A stretch of DNA of 64,000 nucleotides, from assembly GCA_019391515.1 (NCBI GenBank), contig JAHXQP010000017.1, positions 62,001-126,000 of the forward strand. The letters run 5' to 3'. Below are positions 1 through 8,622 of the stretch, in pieces (the first letter of the stretch is position 1; the number at the start of each line of letters is the position of its first letter). This DNA is from Clostridiaceae bacterium (GTDB taxonomy: Bacteria; Bacillota; Clostridia; Tissierellales; Sporanaerobacteraceae). A model generated the notes under the pieces. That model saw nothing but the letters and a program-made list of their open reading frames with translations, had not been told where the DNA came from and did not search any database. A program made the position numbers and the translations under genes.

Positions 1-2
1 AG

Positions 3-182
3 TATGAAGTAGGACCTATGGAAACTACAATGGAAGGTGAATTAGACTTACTACTAGATATAGTTAAAAAATCTCAAGAAATATGTATAAATGAAGGTGC
101 TGCAAGGGTTTGCTCTGTAATAAAGATTGATTACAAATCTGAAGGAGTAACAATGGATGAAAAAGTCTACAAATATAGATAA
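3..182 (+). CDS. Thiamine-binding protein, MTH1187/YkoF-like (3' part)
   Basis: Only the last 59 codons are inside the window, so the start is missing. The reading frame is open from base 3 to the stop at 180-182. The visible sequence contains GPMETTMEGELD, which resembles the MTH1187/YkoF family of small ferredoxin-fold proteins that bind thiamine. The stop overlaps the next gene (start at 157) by 26 bases, so the two are very likely co-translated. The position ahead of a ThiXYZ-like importer supports a role in sensing or handling thiamine or a precursor. The family call is from memory of the motif and the context. Confidence 0.72.
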   Translation, partial: YEVGPMETTMEGELDLLLDIVKKSQEICINEGAARVCSVIKIDYKSEGVTMDEKVYKYR

Positions 183-924
183 ACTATATCCAGTCTTAAG
201 CATTATAACCATAATCTTTCTATGGCAAATAATAGTTGACCTAAATAATATACCTAAATATATTCTACCATCTCCTAAGGATATAGCATTGGCACTGAAA
301 GATGATTTTAATTTAATAATGACCCATACAAAGGTAACCCTATATGAATCTTTTGTGGGCTTTATCTTTTCAATAATACTAGCTTTTTTACTAGCTATAC
401 TGATGGACAGCTTTACAATAATTAAAAAATCTTTCTATCCATTACTTGTTATATCTCAAACTATACCTACTATTGCTATAGCTCCTATATTCATAATATG
501 GTTTGGCTTTGGAACTTTACCTAAAATAATTATGGTTATTATGGCTTGCTTTTTTCCTATAGTAATAAGCTTAGTAGATGGTCTTGAAAAAATAGACAAT
601 GATTATCTTAGACTATTTAAAACTATGAATGCTTCTAAACTACAAACCTTCTATCATCTAAAACTACCTTATGCTATAGTTCACTTATTGTCAGGAATAA
701 AAATTGCTGCTACTTATATGATCATGACTGCAGTAGTTAGTGAGTGGCTTGGAGGAGAAGGTGGTATAGGAGTATACATGGTAAGAGCTAAAAATGCCTA
801 TGCCTTGGACAAGGTATTTGCTTCTATTTTAGTAATAATGGTAGTAAGTATTTTAACTATATACATAATTGATTTCCTTGGAAATAAGCTGATTCACTGG
901 AAAACAAAAAAGAAAGGGGTTTAA
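157..924 (+). CDS. ABC transporter permease, ThiX-like (thiamine pyrimidine precursor import)
   Basis: A 255-residue integral membrane protein of the SsuC/TauC/ThiX permease family with about six membrane segments. The coupling-helix (EAA) region is near residues 145-175, around the sequence [20 protein letters not shown]. It would form the membrane channel of an importer with the lipoprotein at 930 and the ATPase that follows. The start at 157 has a GAAGGAG site at 141-147 and lies inside the end of the thiamine-binding gene. Members of the family also import sulfonates or nitrate. The thiamine role is inferred from the lipoprotein type and the neighbours. Confidence 0.85.
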   Translation: MKKSTNIDKLYPVLSIITIIFLWQIIVDLNNIPKYILPSPKDIALALKDDFNLIMTHTKVTLYESFVGFIFSIILAFLLAILMDSFTIIKKSFYPLLVISQTIPTIAIAPIFIIWFGFGTLPKIIMVIMACFFPIVISLVDGLEKIDNDYLRLFKTMNASKLQTFYHLKLPYAIVHLLSGIKIAATYMIMTAVVSEWLGGEGGIGVYMVRAKNAYALDKVFASILVIMVVSILTIYIIDFLGNKLIHWKTKKKGV

Positions 925-929
925 TTTTT

Positions 930-1934
930 ATGAAAAAAACAAAATTTATAGCATTAATATGTACTTTACTTATAATAACTGTAGTACTTTCAGGATGTTC
1001 TCCACAAAATAGTGAAAATAAAGAAAAAGCTGAATTAGAAAAAACAAAAGTTATATTAGACTGGACACCAAACACAAATCATACAGGTCTCTATGTTGCC
1101 TTAGAAAAGGGTTATTATAAAGATGAAGGATTAGATGTTGAAATAGTACAACCATCTGAAGGCTCTTCTACAACTTTAATTGCTACAGAAAACGGAGACT
1201 TTGGCGTAACTTATCAAGAAGATGTTACTTATGCATTAACCAGTGAAGATCCTCTCCCTGTTAAAGCCATTGCTACAATAATACAGAATAATACATCAGG
1301 TTTTGCTTCTCCAAAAAGTAAAAATATAGAAACTGTAAAAGATTTTGAAGGAAAAGTTTATGGAGGATGGGGTTCTCCATCTGAAGAAGCTATATTAAAA
1401 GCAATTATGAAAAAAAATGGTGCCGACTATAATAAACTTAAGAATATAAGTATAGGTAACGATGATTTCTTTGCAGCCACTGAAAAAAACATTGATATTG
1501 CATGGATATTTGAAGGTTGGACAGGTGTTGATGCAAAGCTGAAGGGAATTGATTTAAATTATATAGCTGTTAAAGACTTATACCCTGATTTAAACTATTA
1601 TACTCCAATTTTAGTTACTAATAATAAGTTGATTAATGAAAATCCAGATAAAGTAAAAAGTTTTCTAAAAGCAACTGAAAAGGGATATAAATATTCCATA
1701 GATAATCCTGAAGAAAGCGCTAAAATATTAGTAAAATATGCACCTGAATTAGATGAAAAGCTTGCAGTTGAAAGCCAAAAGTTTTTAGCTAAAGAATATA
1801 TTTCTGATGCTTCCAAATGGGGAGTAATGAAGTCAGAAGTTTGGAAAAATTATGCTAAATTCTTAAAAGATAATGGACTAATTGAAAAGGAGTTAAAGGT
1901 TGAAAATGCATTTACCAACGACTTCTTACCATAA
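930..1934 (+). CDS. ABC transporter substrate-binding lipoprotein, ThiY/NMT1-like
   Basis: A 334-residue exported lipoprotein. The N-terminus has Lys residues, a hydrophobic stretch and a lipobox ending at VLSGC, so Cys-23 or thereabouts would be lipidated. The mature part begins with the family signature [16 protein letters not shown] and then [17 protein letters not shown], typical of NMT1/THI5-like proteins that bind pyrimidine precursors of thiamine such as formylaminopyrimidine. It starts 5 bases after the permease stop, and the ATPase gene overlaps or abuts its end. Substrate identity is inferred from family, not seen. Confidence 0.88.
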   Translation: MKKTKFIALICTLLIITVVLSGCSPQNSENKEKAELEKTKVILDWTPNTNHTGLYVALEKGYYKDEGLDVEIVQPSEGSSTTLIATENGDFGVTYQEDVTYALTSEDPLPVKAIATIIQNNTSGFASPKSKNIETVKDFEGKVYGGWGSPSEEAILKAIMKKNGADYNKLKNISIGNDDFFAATEKNIDIAWIFEGWTGVDAKLKGIDLNYIAVKDLYPDLNYYTPILVTNNKLINENPDKVKSFLKATEKGYKYSIDNPEESAKILVKYAPELDEKLAVESQKFLAKEYISDASKWGVMKSEVWKNYAKFLKDNGLIEKELKVENAFTNDFLP

Positions 1935-2655
1935 AGGAGGATATTCATCTATTATAAACTTAAATGGTATAGAAAAAAGTTTTGATGATATAAAGGTACT
2001 AGAAAATATATCCATAAGTATAGAAAAAGGAGAACTTGTTTCTCTATTAGGCCCTAGTGGCTGTGGAAAAAGTACAATATTTAATATAATATCAGGACTA
2101 ACACCACAAGATAGCGGAAAACTCTATATTGATGGAACTATAGGTTATATGCAGCAAAAAGATTTGCTTCTTCCCTGGAAAAATATAATGGATAATGTAG
2201 CACTTCCACTGACAATAAAAGGTATAAATAAAAATGCAAGGGAAGAAAAAGTTAAAAAATATCTACCTATAGTTGGACTTGAAGGATATGAAAAAAGTTA
2301 CCCATCTCAATTATCTGGTGGAATGAGACAAAGAGCAAGTTTTCTTAGAACCCTTATGGCTTCTGAGGATATAATGCTTCTAGATGAACCCTTTGCTTCT
2401 TTAGATTCTATTACTAAATCTAAAATGCAACTATGGCTTTTAAAAATGAAATCTAAACTAAACAATACTATACTCCTTATAACCCATGATATAGATGAAG
2501 CTTTGTTATTGTCTGATAGAATATATATATTGTCATCAAAACCTGCTACAATAAAGAAAGAAATTACTTTAGATTTTAATATGGATAACAAAAAAGAAAG
2601 GCTCTTGTCTACAAAGACTTTAAAATTAAAAGAAGAAATACTTAAATTGTTATAA
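1906..2655 (+). CDS. ABC transporter ATP-binding protein, ThiZ-like
   Basis: An ATPase of the Ssu/Tau/Thi class, energising the importer encoded just upstream. Visible motifs are Walker [10 protein letters not shown], a Q-loop near [10 protein letters not shown], the signature LSGGMRQR, Walker [12 protein letters not shown] and the H-loop THD. The start is uncertain. ATG 1906 and TTG 1900 lie inside the preceding gene and would add about 15 residues not expected in the family. A strong AAAGGAGG sits at 1933-1940, right over the preceding stop, and points to a rare ATT start at 1951, which would give a protein beginning [12 protein letters not shown] terminator follows the gene. Confidence 0.85.
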   Translation: MHLPTTSYHKGGYSSIINLNGIEKSFDDIKVLENISISIEKGELVSLLGPSGCGKSTIFNIISGLTPQDSGKLYIDGTIGYMQQKDLLLPWKNIMDNVALPLTIKGINKNAREEKVKKYLPIVGLEGYEKSYPSQLSGGMRQRASFLRTLMASEDIMLLDEPFASLDSITKSKMQLWLLKMKSKLNNTILLITHDIDEALLLSDRIYILSSKPATIKKEITLDFNMDNKKERLLSTKTLKLKEEILKLL

Positions 2656-2663
2656 TCTTAAAA

Positions 2664-2706
2664 AACGGTTTTTATCCCATCTTTCAATACAGAGATAAAA
2701 ACCGTT
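2664..2706. terminator. Bidirectional Rho-independent terminator
   Basis: A perfect 13-bp inverted repeat: AACGGTTTTTATC at 2664-2676 pairs with GATAAAAACCGTT at 2694-2706. It lies between the convergent importer operon (+) and the thiM-thiE-HAD operon (-) and has short T-rich ends on both strands. Confidence 0.8.
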
Positions 2707-2711
2707 CTAAA

Positions 2712-3356
2712 TTATTTAAAGTTAAATTCTTTAAAAGATTCTATGTAGCCATCACTTATTTTCTTTATTTCTTTTCTATCTTCCCTTGCAGATTCATCTT
2801 CTATACCTATTACATGAAAATTAGCTTCTTTAGCGGCTTTAATGCAATGGAGTGCATCTTCATATACTATTATTTCACTTGGATTATATCCTAACATTTC
2901 TGAAGCTTGTACATATATTTCTGGATTATCTTTAGGAATTCCAGTTTCTACACTAGTCAATATAAACTCAAAGAAATCTAATACTTTAAGCCTAGTAAGT
3001 ACAATTTCTGATAACGCCTTATCCGTTGCAGTAACAATACACATTTTAATATTTTTTGATTTTAGTTTTCTAAGGTAATGGACTACACCTTCTTTAAGAC
3101 CTATCTCATATCTATACTTATCTTCTACCATTTTATTAAATTCAGATATTATATCATCTACAGATAGATCTAATTTAAACTCATCTATAAAATATTTTGA
3201 AGACTCTTGAAAACTCATAGTCTTTAATATCCCAGAAAGGTTTTTTGGTGGAATCTTACCTTTAGATTTCAAAAACTCTTCTCCAATGTTTTCCCATACA
3301 GCCATAGAGTCAATAAGAGTTCCATCTAAATCAAAAATTGCTCCTTTAAACTTCAT
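2712..3356 (-). CDS. HAD-superfamily phosphatase (beta-phosphoglucomutase-like) in the thiamine operon
   Basis: A 214-residue haloacid dehalogenase hydrolase. Motif I is FDLDGTLIDS near residues 8-17 (nucleophile Asp plus Asp+2). Motif II Thr lies in VTAT around residue 110, and the acidic motif III/IV near IVYEDALHC. A helical cap domain lies between motifs I and II. It is the last gene of the thiM-thiE operon and overlaps thiE by 11 bases. The position suggests it dephosphorylates a thiamine-pathway phosphate ester such as thiamine monophosphate or a precursor phosphate. That role is inference; general sugar-phosphate phosphatase activity is equally possible. Confidence 0.82.
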   Translation of the reverse strand: MKFKGAIFDLDGTLIDSMAVWENIGEEFLKSKGKIPPKNLSGILKTMSFQESSKYFIDEFKLDLSVDDIISEFNKMVEDKYRYEIGLKEGVVHYLRKLKSKNIKMCIVTATDKALSEIVLTRLKVLDFFEFILTSVETGIPKDNPEIYVQASEMLGYNPSEIIVYEDALHCIKAAKEANFHVIGIEDESAREDRKEIKKISDGYIESFKEFNFK

Positions 3357-3993
3357 AGTCTACTATTCCTTCTGACAACTTTCTTAATTTCTTTGTAGCT
3401 TCAAAGACATTGATTTTTGAAAATATTGCAGATATTACACAGATACCATCAACATTTGTTCCCTTTAACTCTTCTATATTCTCTTCATTGATTCCACCAA
3501 TGGCAACTATAGGTGTGGATACAGCCATAGATATTTCTTTCAATTGTTCTAAAGAAATACAATTAGCATCAGATTTCGTTGATGTTGGAAATACTGCCCC
3601 AACCCCTAGATAATCTGCACCATTTTGTTCTGCTAATATTGCCTGTTCTACTGTTTGAACTGAAACTCCAATAATTTTATCTTTGCCAATTAATTTTCTA
3701 ACATCTTTTGCATTCATATCATCTTGTCCTACATGTACTCCATCTGAGTTAACAGCTAAAGCTACATCCATATTGTCATTTATAACAAAAGGTATATTAT
3801 ATTTATCAGTAACTGACTTTATTTCTTCAGCTTGCTTTACAAAGTCATTGAAAGATAGATTTTTTTCTCTCAACTGAATAAAAGTAGCTCCTCCTTTTAT
3901 TGTATCTTCAACTTGACTCGACAAAGTTTCACCTTTAAGCCAAGTTCTATCAGTTATTGCGTATAAAAGCATAGATTTTCTATCTAATTTCAA
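3346..3993 (-). CDS. thiE: Thiamine-phosphate synthase ThiE
   Basis: Condenses HMP pyrophosphate with thiazole phosphate to make thiamine monophosphate in the cytosol. The TIM-barrel family motifs are clear: YAITDR at the N-terminus, QLREKN, INDNMDVALAVNSDGVHVGQ, and the pyrophosphate loop VGAVFPTSTK. The start is taken as TTG at 3993, because GGAGGTG lies at 4000-4006 with a 6-base gap. An upstream ATG at 4008 lacks a ribosome site. The gene overlaps thiM on its 5' side and the HAD phosphatase on its 3' side, so it is part of one operon under the TPP riboswitch. Confidence 0.93.
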   Translation of the reverse strand: MKLDRKSMLLYAITDRTWLKGETLSSQVEDTIKGGATFIQLREKNLSFNDFVKQAEEIKSVTDKYNIPFVINDNMDVALAVNSDGVHVGQDDMNAKDVRKLIGKDKIIGVSVQTVEQAILAEQNGADYLGVGAVFPTSTKSDANCISLEQLKEISMAVSTPIVAIGGINEENIEELKGTNVDGICVISAIFSKINVFEATKKLRKLSEGIVDYEV

Positions 3994-4804
3994 TTTTAGC
4001 ACCTCCATTTAATATTTTGCTATCCATCTTACTCATAAAATCAATAATATATGTTCGATAAGTTGAAGTACCGCCACCAACTTCTTCTAACTTATCATAG
4101 CCTAATTCACCACAAATCCCCATAGCACAAACAGCTGCTGCCGTTGCTTCAAGAATATTGTTGCTATTTGCACCACAGAAACTACCTATAACTGTTGTTA
4201 GCATACATCCTGTACCTGTAACTCTAGTCATAAGTGGATGTCCATTCCTAATTATGTAAGTCTTTTTATCGCTTGATGCTATATCAATTGCCCCAGTAAC
4301 TACAATAACTGCTCCTGTTTTCCTACTTAATTCTTTAATAAAAGCTATAGTTTCATCAATATTTTCATCAGTTACCATATCTCTTTCATCAGCATCTACC
4401 CCTTTAGTTGTGCCACTCCCTTTATAAATTGTTTTTATTTCTGATATATTGCCTCTTATAACCGAAAAATCTACTTCTTTTAATAAATCAAATGTAAATT
4501 CATTTCTAAATTTTGATGAACCTACTCCTACAGGATCGAGTATTACAGGATGTCCTAATTCATTTGCTTTTTTACCCGCTTTCAGCATTGCTTGAGTTGA
4601 TTCTCCATTTAATGTACCTATATTAATAACAAGTGAGTTAGCAATAGAAGTTACATCCTCTACCTCATATTTACAATCAGCCATTGTAGGCGATCCTCCA
4701 GCAGCCAATATTATATTGGCACAATCATTAACTGTTACATGGTTTGTTATAGTGTGGACAATAGGCTCACTCTCTCTTACATTTTCTAAAACGTTTCCAA
4801 ACAT
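3980..4804 (-). CDS. thiM: Hydroxyethylthiazole kinase ThiM
   Basis: Phosphorylates 4-methyl-5-hydroxyethylthiazole in thiamine salvage. The 274-residue protein has the hallmark N-terminus HTITNHVTVNDCAN, followed by ILAAGGSPTMAD, and the LDPVGVG and VTGTGCMLT motifs, the last forming the anion hole and holding the conserved Cys. GGAGGG lies just upstream of the ATG at 4804. It is the first gene after the riboswitch. ThiM and ThiE without ThiC or ThiG in view indicate salvage, matching the importer next door. Confidence 0.95.
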   Translation of the reverse strand: MFGNVLENVRESEPIVHTITNHVTVNDCANIILAAGGSPTMADCKYEVEDVTSIANSLVINIGTLNGESTQAMLKAGKKANELGHPVILDPVGVGSSKFRNEFTFDLLKEVDFSVIRGNISEIKTIYKGSGTTKGVDADERDMVTDENIDETIAFIKELSRKTGAVIVVTGAIDIASSDKKTYIIRNGHPLMTRVTGTGCMLTTVIGSFCGANSNNILEATAAAVCAMGICGELGYDKLEEVGGGTSTYRTYIIDFMSKMDSKILNGGAKIEIR

Positions 4805-4856
4805 AATCTTATCCCTCCATTATATAAAATAGAGATCTGCATAATACCAATTTTCT

Positions 4857-4892
4857 AAAAAAATATGGAATCTACCAAAGGGTAAATTCCAT
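4857..4892 (-). terminator. Riboswitch-controlled terminator upstream of thiM
   Basis: On the minus strand a 12-bp stem (4881-4892 with 4865-4876, one mismatch region around the loop CTTT) is followed by seven T (complement of A 4857-4863). It lies between the TPP aptamer and thiM, as expected for the expression platform of a transcription-terminating riboswitch. Confidence 0.8.
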
Positions 4893-4906
4893 TAAGAATC
4901 TAACAT

Positions 4907-4992
4907 TATCCCTACGTTGGCATTATCCAAATCAGGTTTAGGGTCGAAGCCGCAATTAGCTTCCTCTCAGCCTGTATGCACAAGCTCCCCAA
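4907..4992 (-). promoter_or_regulatory. TPP (THI-box) riboswitch
   Basis: Read on the minus strand the region contains the conserved THI-box blocks in order: GGGGAGCTTG, CAGGCTGAGAGGAAGC, GACCCTAAACCTGATTTGGA, TAATGCCAACGTAGGGA. These form the pyrimidine-sensing and pyrophosphate-sensing arms of the TPP aptamer. A terminator follows at 4857-4892 and then thiM, so TPP should switch off thiM, thiE and the HAD gene. A TATAAT-like -10 lies at 5005-5010 (complement), just upstream of the aptamer. Confidence 0.96.
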
Positions 4993-5064
4993 TATTTAGT
5001 TTGTATTATATATATCTTAGCATAAAAATAGAATTAATTCTAATTTATATTGATTTTTATTTCA

Positions 5065-5307
5065 CTATTTTTTCTTCTTCTCTTGAAAATCACATATAGT
5101 ATATAGTACTAATGATACAATAAATAAACCTATTGCTATATACATTATTGGACGATTGTCGTCTATAGGACATACTCCCTGTGGCAATCCTCTTCTGCTT
5201 ATATAAATTTTATAAAGTCCATAAGCTGCTACTAAAAGGCCTATATAAAAAATATAGTTAGTTATTTTCTCTAAATTCTTTTTTACATAGTTTAGGATAT
5301 TATCCAC
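5065..5307 (-). CDS. Small two-helix membrane protein of the redox operon
   Basis: About 80 residues, family not recognised. It has two predicted membrane helices (YIFYIGLLVAAYGLYKIYI and IMYIAIGLFIVSLVLYTI) separated by a loop with GVCPIDDNR. A second Cys lies just after helix 2, and the protein ends in Lys residues. The start is taken as GTG at 5307, preceded by AAGGGAGAGG. A TTG at 5334 overlapping the HxlR stop is the alternative. It is the last gene after the CcdA-TlpA fusion and the HxlR regulator. The two cysteines could be redox partners, but that is speculation. Confidence 0.65.
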   Translation of the reverse strand: MDNILNYVKKNLEKITNYIFYIGLLVAAYGLYKIYISRRGLPQGVCPIDDNRPIMYIAIGLFIVSLVLYTICDFQEKKKK

Positions 5308-5330
5308 CGCCTCTCCCTTCGCTGAATAGC

Positions 5331-5753
5331 TCAATAATCTTTCACTATCAGATCATCTACATATTCATTACAGTTTTCACAGTAATATTTAATTTTTACT
5401 TGCTTTCCACATTCTTGATGACATAAGGTTCTATTACAATTATCTAAATATTTATTTGCCCAAAGTATCATGGAATTAAATACATGATTAAAATCTCTAC
5501 CTTTTTGTGTCATCATATATTTGTATCTAGGTGGATGTTCATTATATAGTTCTGAGTATATAAGTTCATTTTCTTCAAGGAGCTTTATCCTATTAGAAAG
5601 TATATTTGTTGGAATAGAATCTAAAGATTCCTGTAAGTCTTTAAAAGTGTTTTTATTTTTAGATATTCTATGAAGAACTAACATAGTCCATCTATCCCCT
5701 AAAATATTAAGTGTTTGAGCTAGATTACATTCTAAATCATAAGTAACTTTCAA
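5331..5753 (-). CDS. HxlR-family winged-helix regulator, Cys-rich
   Basis: A 140-residue DNA-binding protein. The HxlR core is visible: C9 in LECNLAQTLNILGDRWTMLV, FKDLQESLDSIPTNILSNRIKLLEEN (recognition helix) and YMMTQKGRDF. The N-terminal Cys matches the redox-sensing Cys of HypR/YodB-type members. The C-terminus is unusual in carrying several more cysteines (CNRTLCHQECG, then YYCENCNEY), which resembles a zinc- or metal-binding tail. The start is TTG at 5753 with GGGAG upstream. It is the second gene of a redox operon, so it probably senses thiol or electrophile stress and controls its own operon. Confidence 0.87.
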   Translation of the reverse strand: MKVTYDLECNLAQTLNILGDRWTMLVLHRISKNKNTFKDLQESLDSIPTNILSNRIKLLEENELIYSELYNEHPPRYKYMMTQKGRDFNHVFNSMILWANKYLDNCNRTLCHQECGKQVKIKYYCENCNEYVDDLIVKDY

Positions 5754-5805
5754 AATACCATCTCCCTTGTAACTCTATGTTAACTACCAATTTACATAAA
5801 ATATA

Positions 5806-7050
5806 TTAATCTGCAGTATCTATAATATTCTCCATTGTTTCTTTACTCATAGCTCCTAAAATATAATCTACTATATTTCCATCCCTATCTATTATAAATG
5901 TAGTAGGTAAAGACTGTATACTATATGTTGCCATAATATCCCCAGTTTCATCAAATACTACTGGATATGTGTAGCCTTCTTCTTTTAAAAATTCAATTAT
6001 TTCTTCTTTAGAACCTTCTCTTCCTAAATTTGGACCTGCTACACCTAATATTATAACATCTTCAATATTTTTCCCTCTTTCTTTATAAACCTCCTCTATA
6101 TCAGGCATTTCCATCCTACACGGAGGACACCATGTAGCCCAGAAGTTTAAAAATACTACCTTACCTTTATAGTCACTTAAAGTATGGATTTCACCATATT
6201 GGTCTACTAAAGTAAAATCTATTGCTGGAATTTTATCTTCTTTATTTTCTGTACTTTCTTCTGAAGGTTCTTCTTTATTAACATCTTCCTTAGTATCTTC
6301 ATCTGTTATTTCTTCATTATATTCTGTTGGATTCTCTTCTGACTTTTTAAAATATCCTGCTACCTTATCAGTTCCTCCTAAAGCCATTACTAAACCAGTT
6401 ATTATAAGAATAGCCCCTCCAATTTTTTGAATTGTTTTCATATTACGTTTCACATTATCTACATATTTTAATAGCCTGTTATAAAATATAGAAATAATTA
6501 TAAAAGGCAATGTAAATCCTATAGTATATACTAGAATCAATAAGTTCCCAATCAATGCACTATCAGAGCTTGAAGCCATAATAAGTGCAGAAGCAAGCAT
6601 AGGACCAATACATGGACTCCATCCAAAGCTAAAAGTAAAGCCTAATAAATAAGCTGTCCATGGTTTCATTTCTCGTACTCCCAAATTAAACCTCTTTTCT
6701 TTTTGGAGAAATGGTAGATTTAAATATCCTAAGTAGAAAAGTCCCATGATAATTATAAGGATTCCACCTATTGTAATCATAATCTCTTTGTTACTTGTAA
6801 AGAAATGTTTAAATGCACTTATTGAAGAGCCTAGTATAAAGAAAGTTGTAGATATACCTAGTACAAATAGAATAGTATTTTTAAGTAATGGACTATCTTT
6901 TAATTTAACATTTCCTTCTTTTAAATTCTGCACACTACTACCTGACAATATAGCTAGATATATTGGTAAAATTGATATCACACAAGGTGAAAAGAAGGAA
7001 AGTAATCCTTCAACAAATACAACAATAAAATTTATATGCTCCATACCCAA
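5806..7050 (-). CDS. CcdA-TlpA fusion: membrane thiol transporter with exported thioredoxin domain
   Basis: A 414-residue fusion. Residues 1 to about 235 form the six-helix CcdA/DsbD-beta domain, which moves electrons across the membrane. Its two redox cysteines are in FSPCVISILP and FGWSPCIGPM. An acidic, Glu-rich linker (about 235-275) follows. The C-terminal part is a TlpA/ResA-like thioredoxin fold with NFWATWCPPC and the cis-Pro region LPTTFIID, placed outside the membrane. Such fusions reduce disulfides in exported proteins. The start is TTG 7050 or ATG 7044 after GGAGG. First gene of the operon with HxlR. Confidence 0.92.
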   Translation of the reverse strand: MGMEHINFIVVFVEGLLSFFSPCVISILPIYLAILSGSSVQNLKEGNVKLKDSPLLKNTILFVLGISTTFFILGSSISAFKHFFTSNKEIMITIGGILIIIMGLFYLGYLNLPFLQKEKRFNLGVREMKPWTAYLLGFTFSFGWSPCIGPMLASALIMASSSDSALIGNLLILVYTIGFTLPFIIISIFYNRLLKYVDNVKRNMKTIQKIGGAILIITGLVMALGGTDKVAGYFKKSEENPTEYNEEITDEDTKEDVNKEEPSEESTENKEDKIPAIDFTLVDQYGEIHTLSDYKGKVVFLNFWATWCPPCRMEMPDIEEVYKERGKNIEDVIILGVAGPNLGREGSKEEIIEFLKEEGYTYPVVFDETGDIMATYSIQSLPTTFIIDRDGNIVDYILGAMSKETMENIIDTAD

Positions 7051-7083
7051 AACCGCCTCCTTTTCGTTCCAAATACAATATTA

Positions 7084-7155
7084 ACTTTATTTTTCAAAGT
7101 CACTTTACTTTTTAAAGTTACTCTTCATTATAAATGTATTATATGATTAAGTCAA
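7084..7155 (-). promoter_or_regulatory. Promoter with two tandem palindromic operators upstream of ccdA-tlpA
   Basis: On the minus strand TTGACT (7150-7155) and TATAAT (7127-7132) are 17 bases apart. Just downstream of the expected start point lie two 17-base imperfect palindromes separated by one base: ACTTTATTTTTCAAAGT (7084-7100, + strand) and ACTTTACTTTTTAAAGT (7102-7118). They fit an operator for the HxlR protein encoded in the same operon. Confidence 0.7.
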
Positions 7156-7180
7156 TAATTTTATTATAAAAAATGGAAAA

Positions 7181-7244
7181 TAAAAAAATACCTCCAAGTA
7201 GATAATCTAATTTTAATTAATTAGACTGTCTACTTTGGAAGTAT
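7181..7244 (-). terminator. Terminator of the CoA-transferase operon
   Basis: On the minus strand a long imperfect stem pairs ATACTTCCAAAGTAGA (7229-7244) with TCTACTTGGAGGTAT (7189-7203), with an inner AT-rich stem, followed by a run of seven T. It directly follows the CoA-transferase gene. Confidence 0.8.
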
Positions 7245-7273
7245 CATATCATAAAATGATGACTCCTTAATTT

Positions 7274-8608
7274 TTACCAAAGTTTTAATTCTTCTGCTTG
7301 TTTTTTAAGTTCTTCTCTAAAGTCTGGGTGAGCAATTTTTATTAGCTCTTCTACTCTTTCGCTAATATTTAGTCCTCTTAGCCAAGCTACTCCGTATTCT
7401 GTAACTACATAGTCTACATCATTTCTACTTGTTGTAACTGCTGCATTTCTATGAAGATATGGAACTATTTTTGAGTGAAGTACTTCTTTTCCATTTTCGT
7501 CTTTTGTAGTATATGTTGAGTGCATTGCTATTATTGATTTTCCACCTTCTGACATTTGTGAACCTTGAACTGTTTCTGATTGTCCACCTGTTCCTGACCA
7601 TTGTAGTCCACCTACTGTTTCTGATGCACATTGTCCCATTAGGTCTATTTCAAGTGTTGCATTTATTGAAACAAATTTATTGCAAAGTCCTATTGTATAA
7701 GGATCATTTGTAAAAGTACAGGATTTAAATAGTACTGATGGATTGTCATTTATATAGTCATAAAGTCTTTTACTTCCCATTGTAAATGAGCATACTGAGT
7801 ATCCATTTAAAAGTCCTTTTTGTGAGTTATCTACTGCTCCACATTCTATTAAGTCAATCATTGTTTCTGTAAACATTTCTGTATGAATTCCAAGGTGTTT
7901 TTTGTTGCGAAGTTCATGAGCTACTGCATTTGGAATATTTCCTATTCCCAGTTGAATAGTAGAACCATCTTCTATTAAGTCTGCAATATTTTTACCAATT
8001 GTTGCATCTACATCTGTATATGGAGCAAGGTTTGCTATTGGAATTTCTCTATCTGATTCTACTAGTGCATCTACTTCTGAAATATGAACTTGTGAGTCTC
8101 CAAAAGTTCTTGGAAAATTTGGATTTACTTCAAGAAGAACTAATGCACCTTTATCTATTAAATCTCTTTCATATATTGCACTTACTGAAAGTGATAAGTA
8201 TCCATGCTCATCCATTGGTGATACTGTCGCTATTACTACTGGACGTCTTTTTTCATATTCTAAACGGCTTAAAACTTTTCTAAGTATTGATGTTGAGCTT
8301 TGTGGTATTGCACTTACTAATTTATCTTCATGTGCTTCACGAAGTGCCTTTGAGAAAAACCAACCATTGTGATCTAGTATTCCCTTCATTTCAGGATCTT
8401 TAAATATTGGATAGTCTTGTAGTGGAAGACATGTATTAATATTGCATCCCTTAACTCCTGTTTCTTTTAAGTGCTGCATTTTTGATAAAATTGCTGCTGG
8501 TTCTCCTGCTGCTTGCGCTGAAAATATATAGTCCCCATCTTTGATTAATTCTAGTGCTTTTTCAGCTGCCATTACTTTTTCATCATATAATTCTTTTATA
8601 GTTTTCAT
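7274..8608 (-). CDS. Acetyl-CoA hydrolase/transferase family CoA-transferase
   Basis: A 444-residue class I CoA-transferase of the 4-hydroxybutyrate/butyryl-CoA:acetate type. Visible motifs are GIGNIPNAVA (CoA-binding loop), HTEMFTE, with the Glu matching the catalytic Glu of the family, and EYGVAWLRG near the C-terminus. It should swap CoA between acetate or butyrate and another carboxylate. It is the last gene of an operon with an alpha/beta hydrolase and an MFS transporter, so the unit likely imports and activates or cleaves an organic acid. The exact acid cannot be told from sequence. Confidence 0.88.
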   Translation of the reverse strand: MKTIKELYDEKVMAAEKALELIKDGDYIFSAQAAGEPAAILSKMQHLKETGVKGCNINTCLPLQDYPIFKDPEMKGILDHNGWFFSKALREAHEDKLVSAIPQSSTSILRKVLSRLEYEKRRPVVIATVSPMDEHGYLSLSVSAIYERDLIDKGALVLLEVNPNFPRTFGDSQVHISEVDALVESDREIPIANLAPYTDVDATIGKNIADLIEDGSTIQLGIGNIPNAVAHELRNKKHLGIHTEMFTETMIDLIECGAVDNSQKGLLNGYSVCSFTMGSKRLYDYINDNPSVLFKSCTFTNDPYTIGLCNKFVSINATLEIDLMGQCASETVGGLQWSGTGGQSETVQGSQMSEGGKSIIAMHSTYTTKDENGKEVLHSKIVPYLHRNAAVTTSRNDVDYVVTEYGVAWLRGLNISERVEELIKIAHPDFREELKKQAEELKLW

Positions 8609-8622
8609 AATTTCCCCACCCT

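Noticed and set aside
4917-5099. 60-codon plus-strand ORF
   Set aside because: It lies across the TPP riboswitch on the opposite strand and has no ribosome site.
7449-8283. ORFs on either strand within the CoA-transferase gene
   Set aside because: They are shadows of a clearly conserved coding frame and have biased composition.
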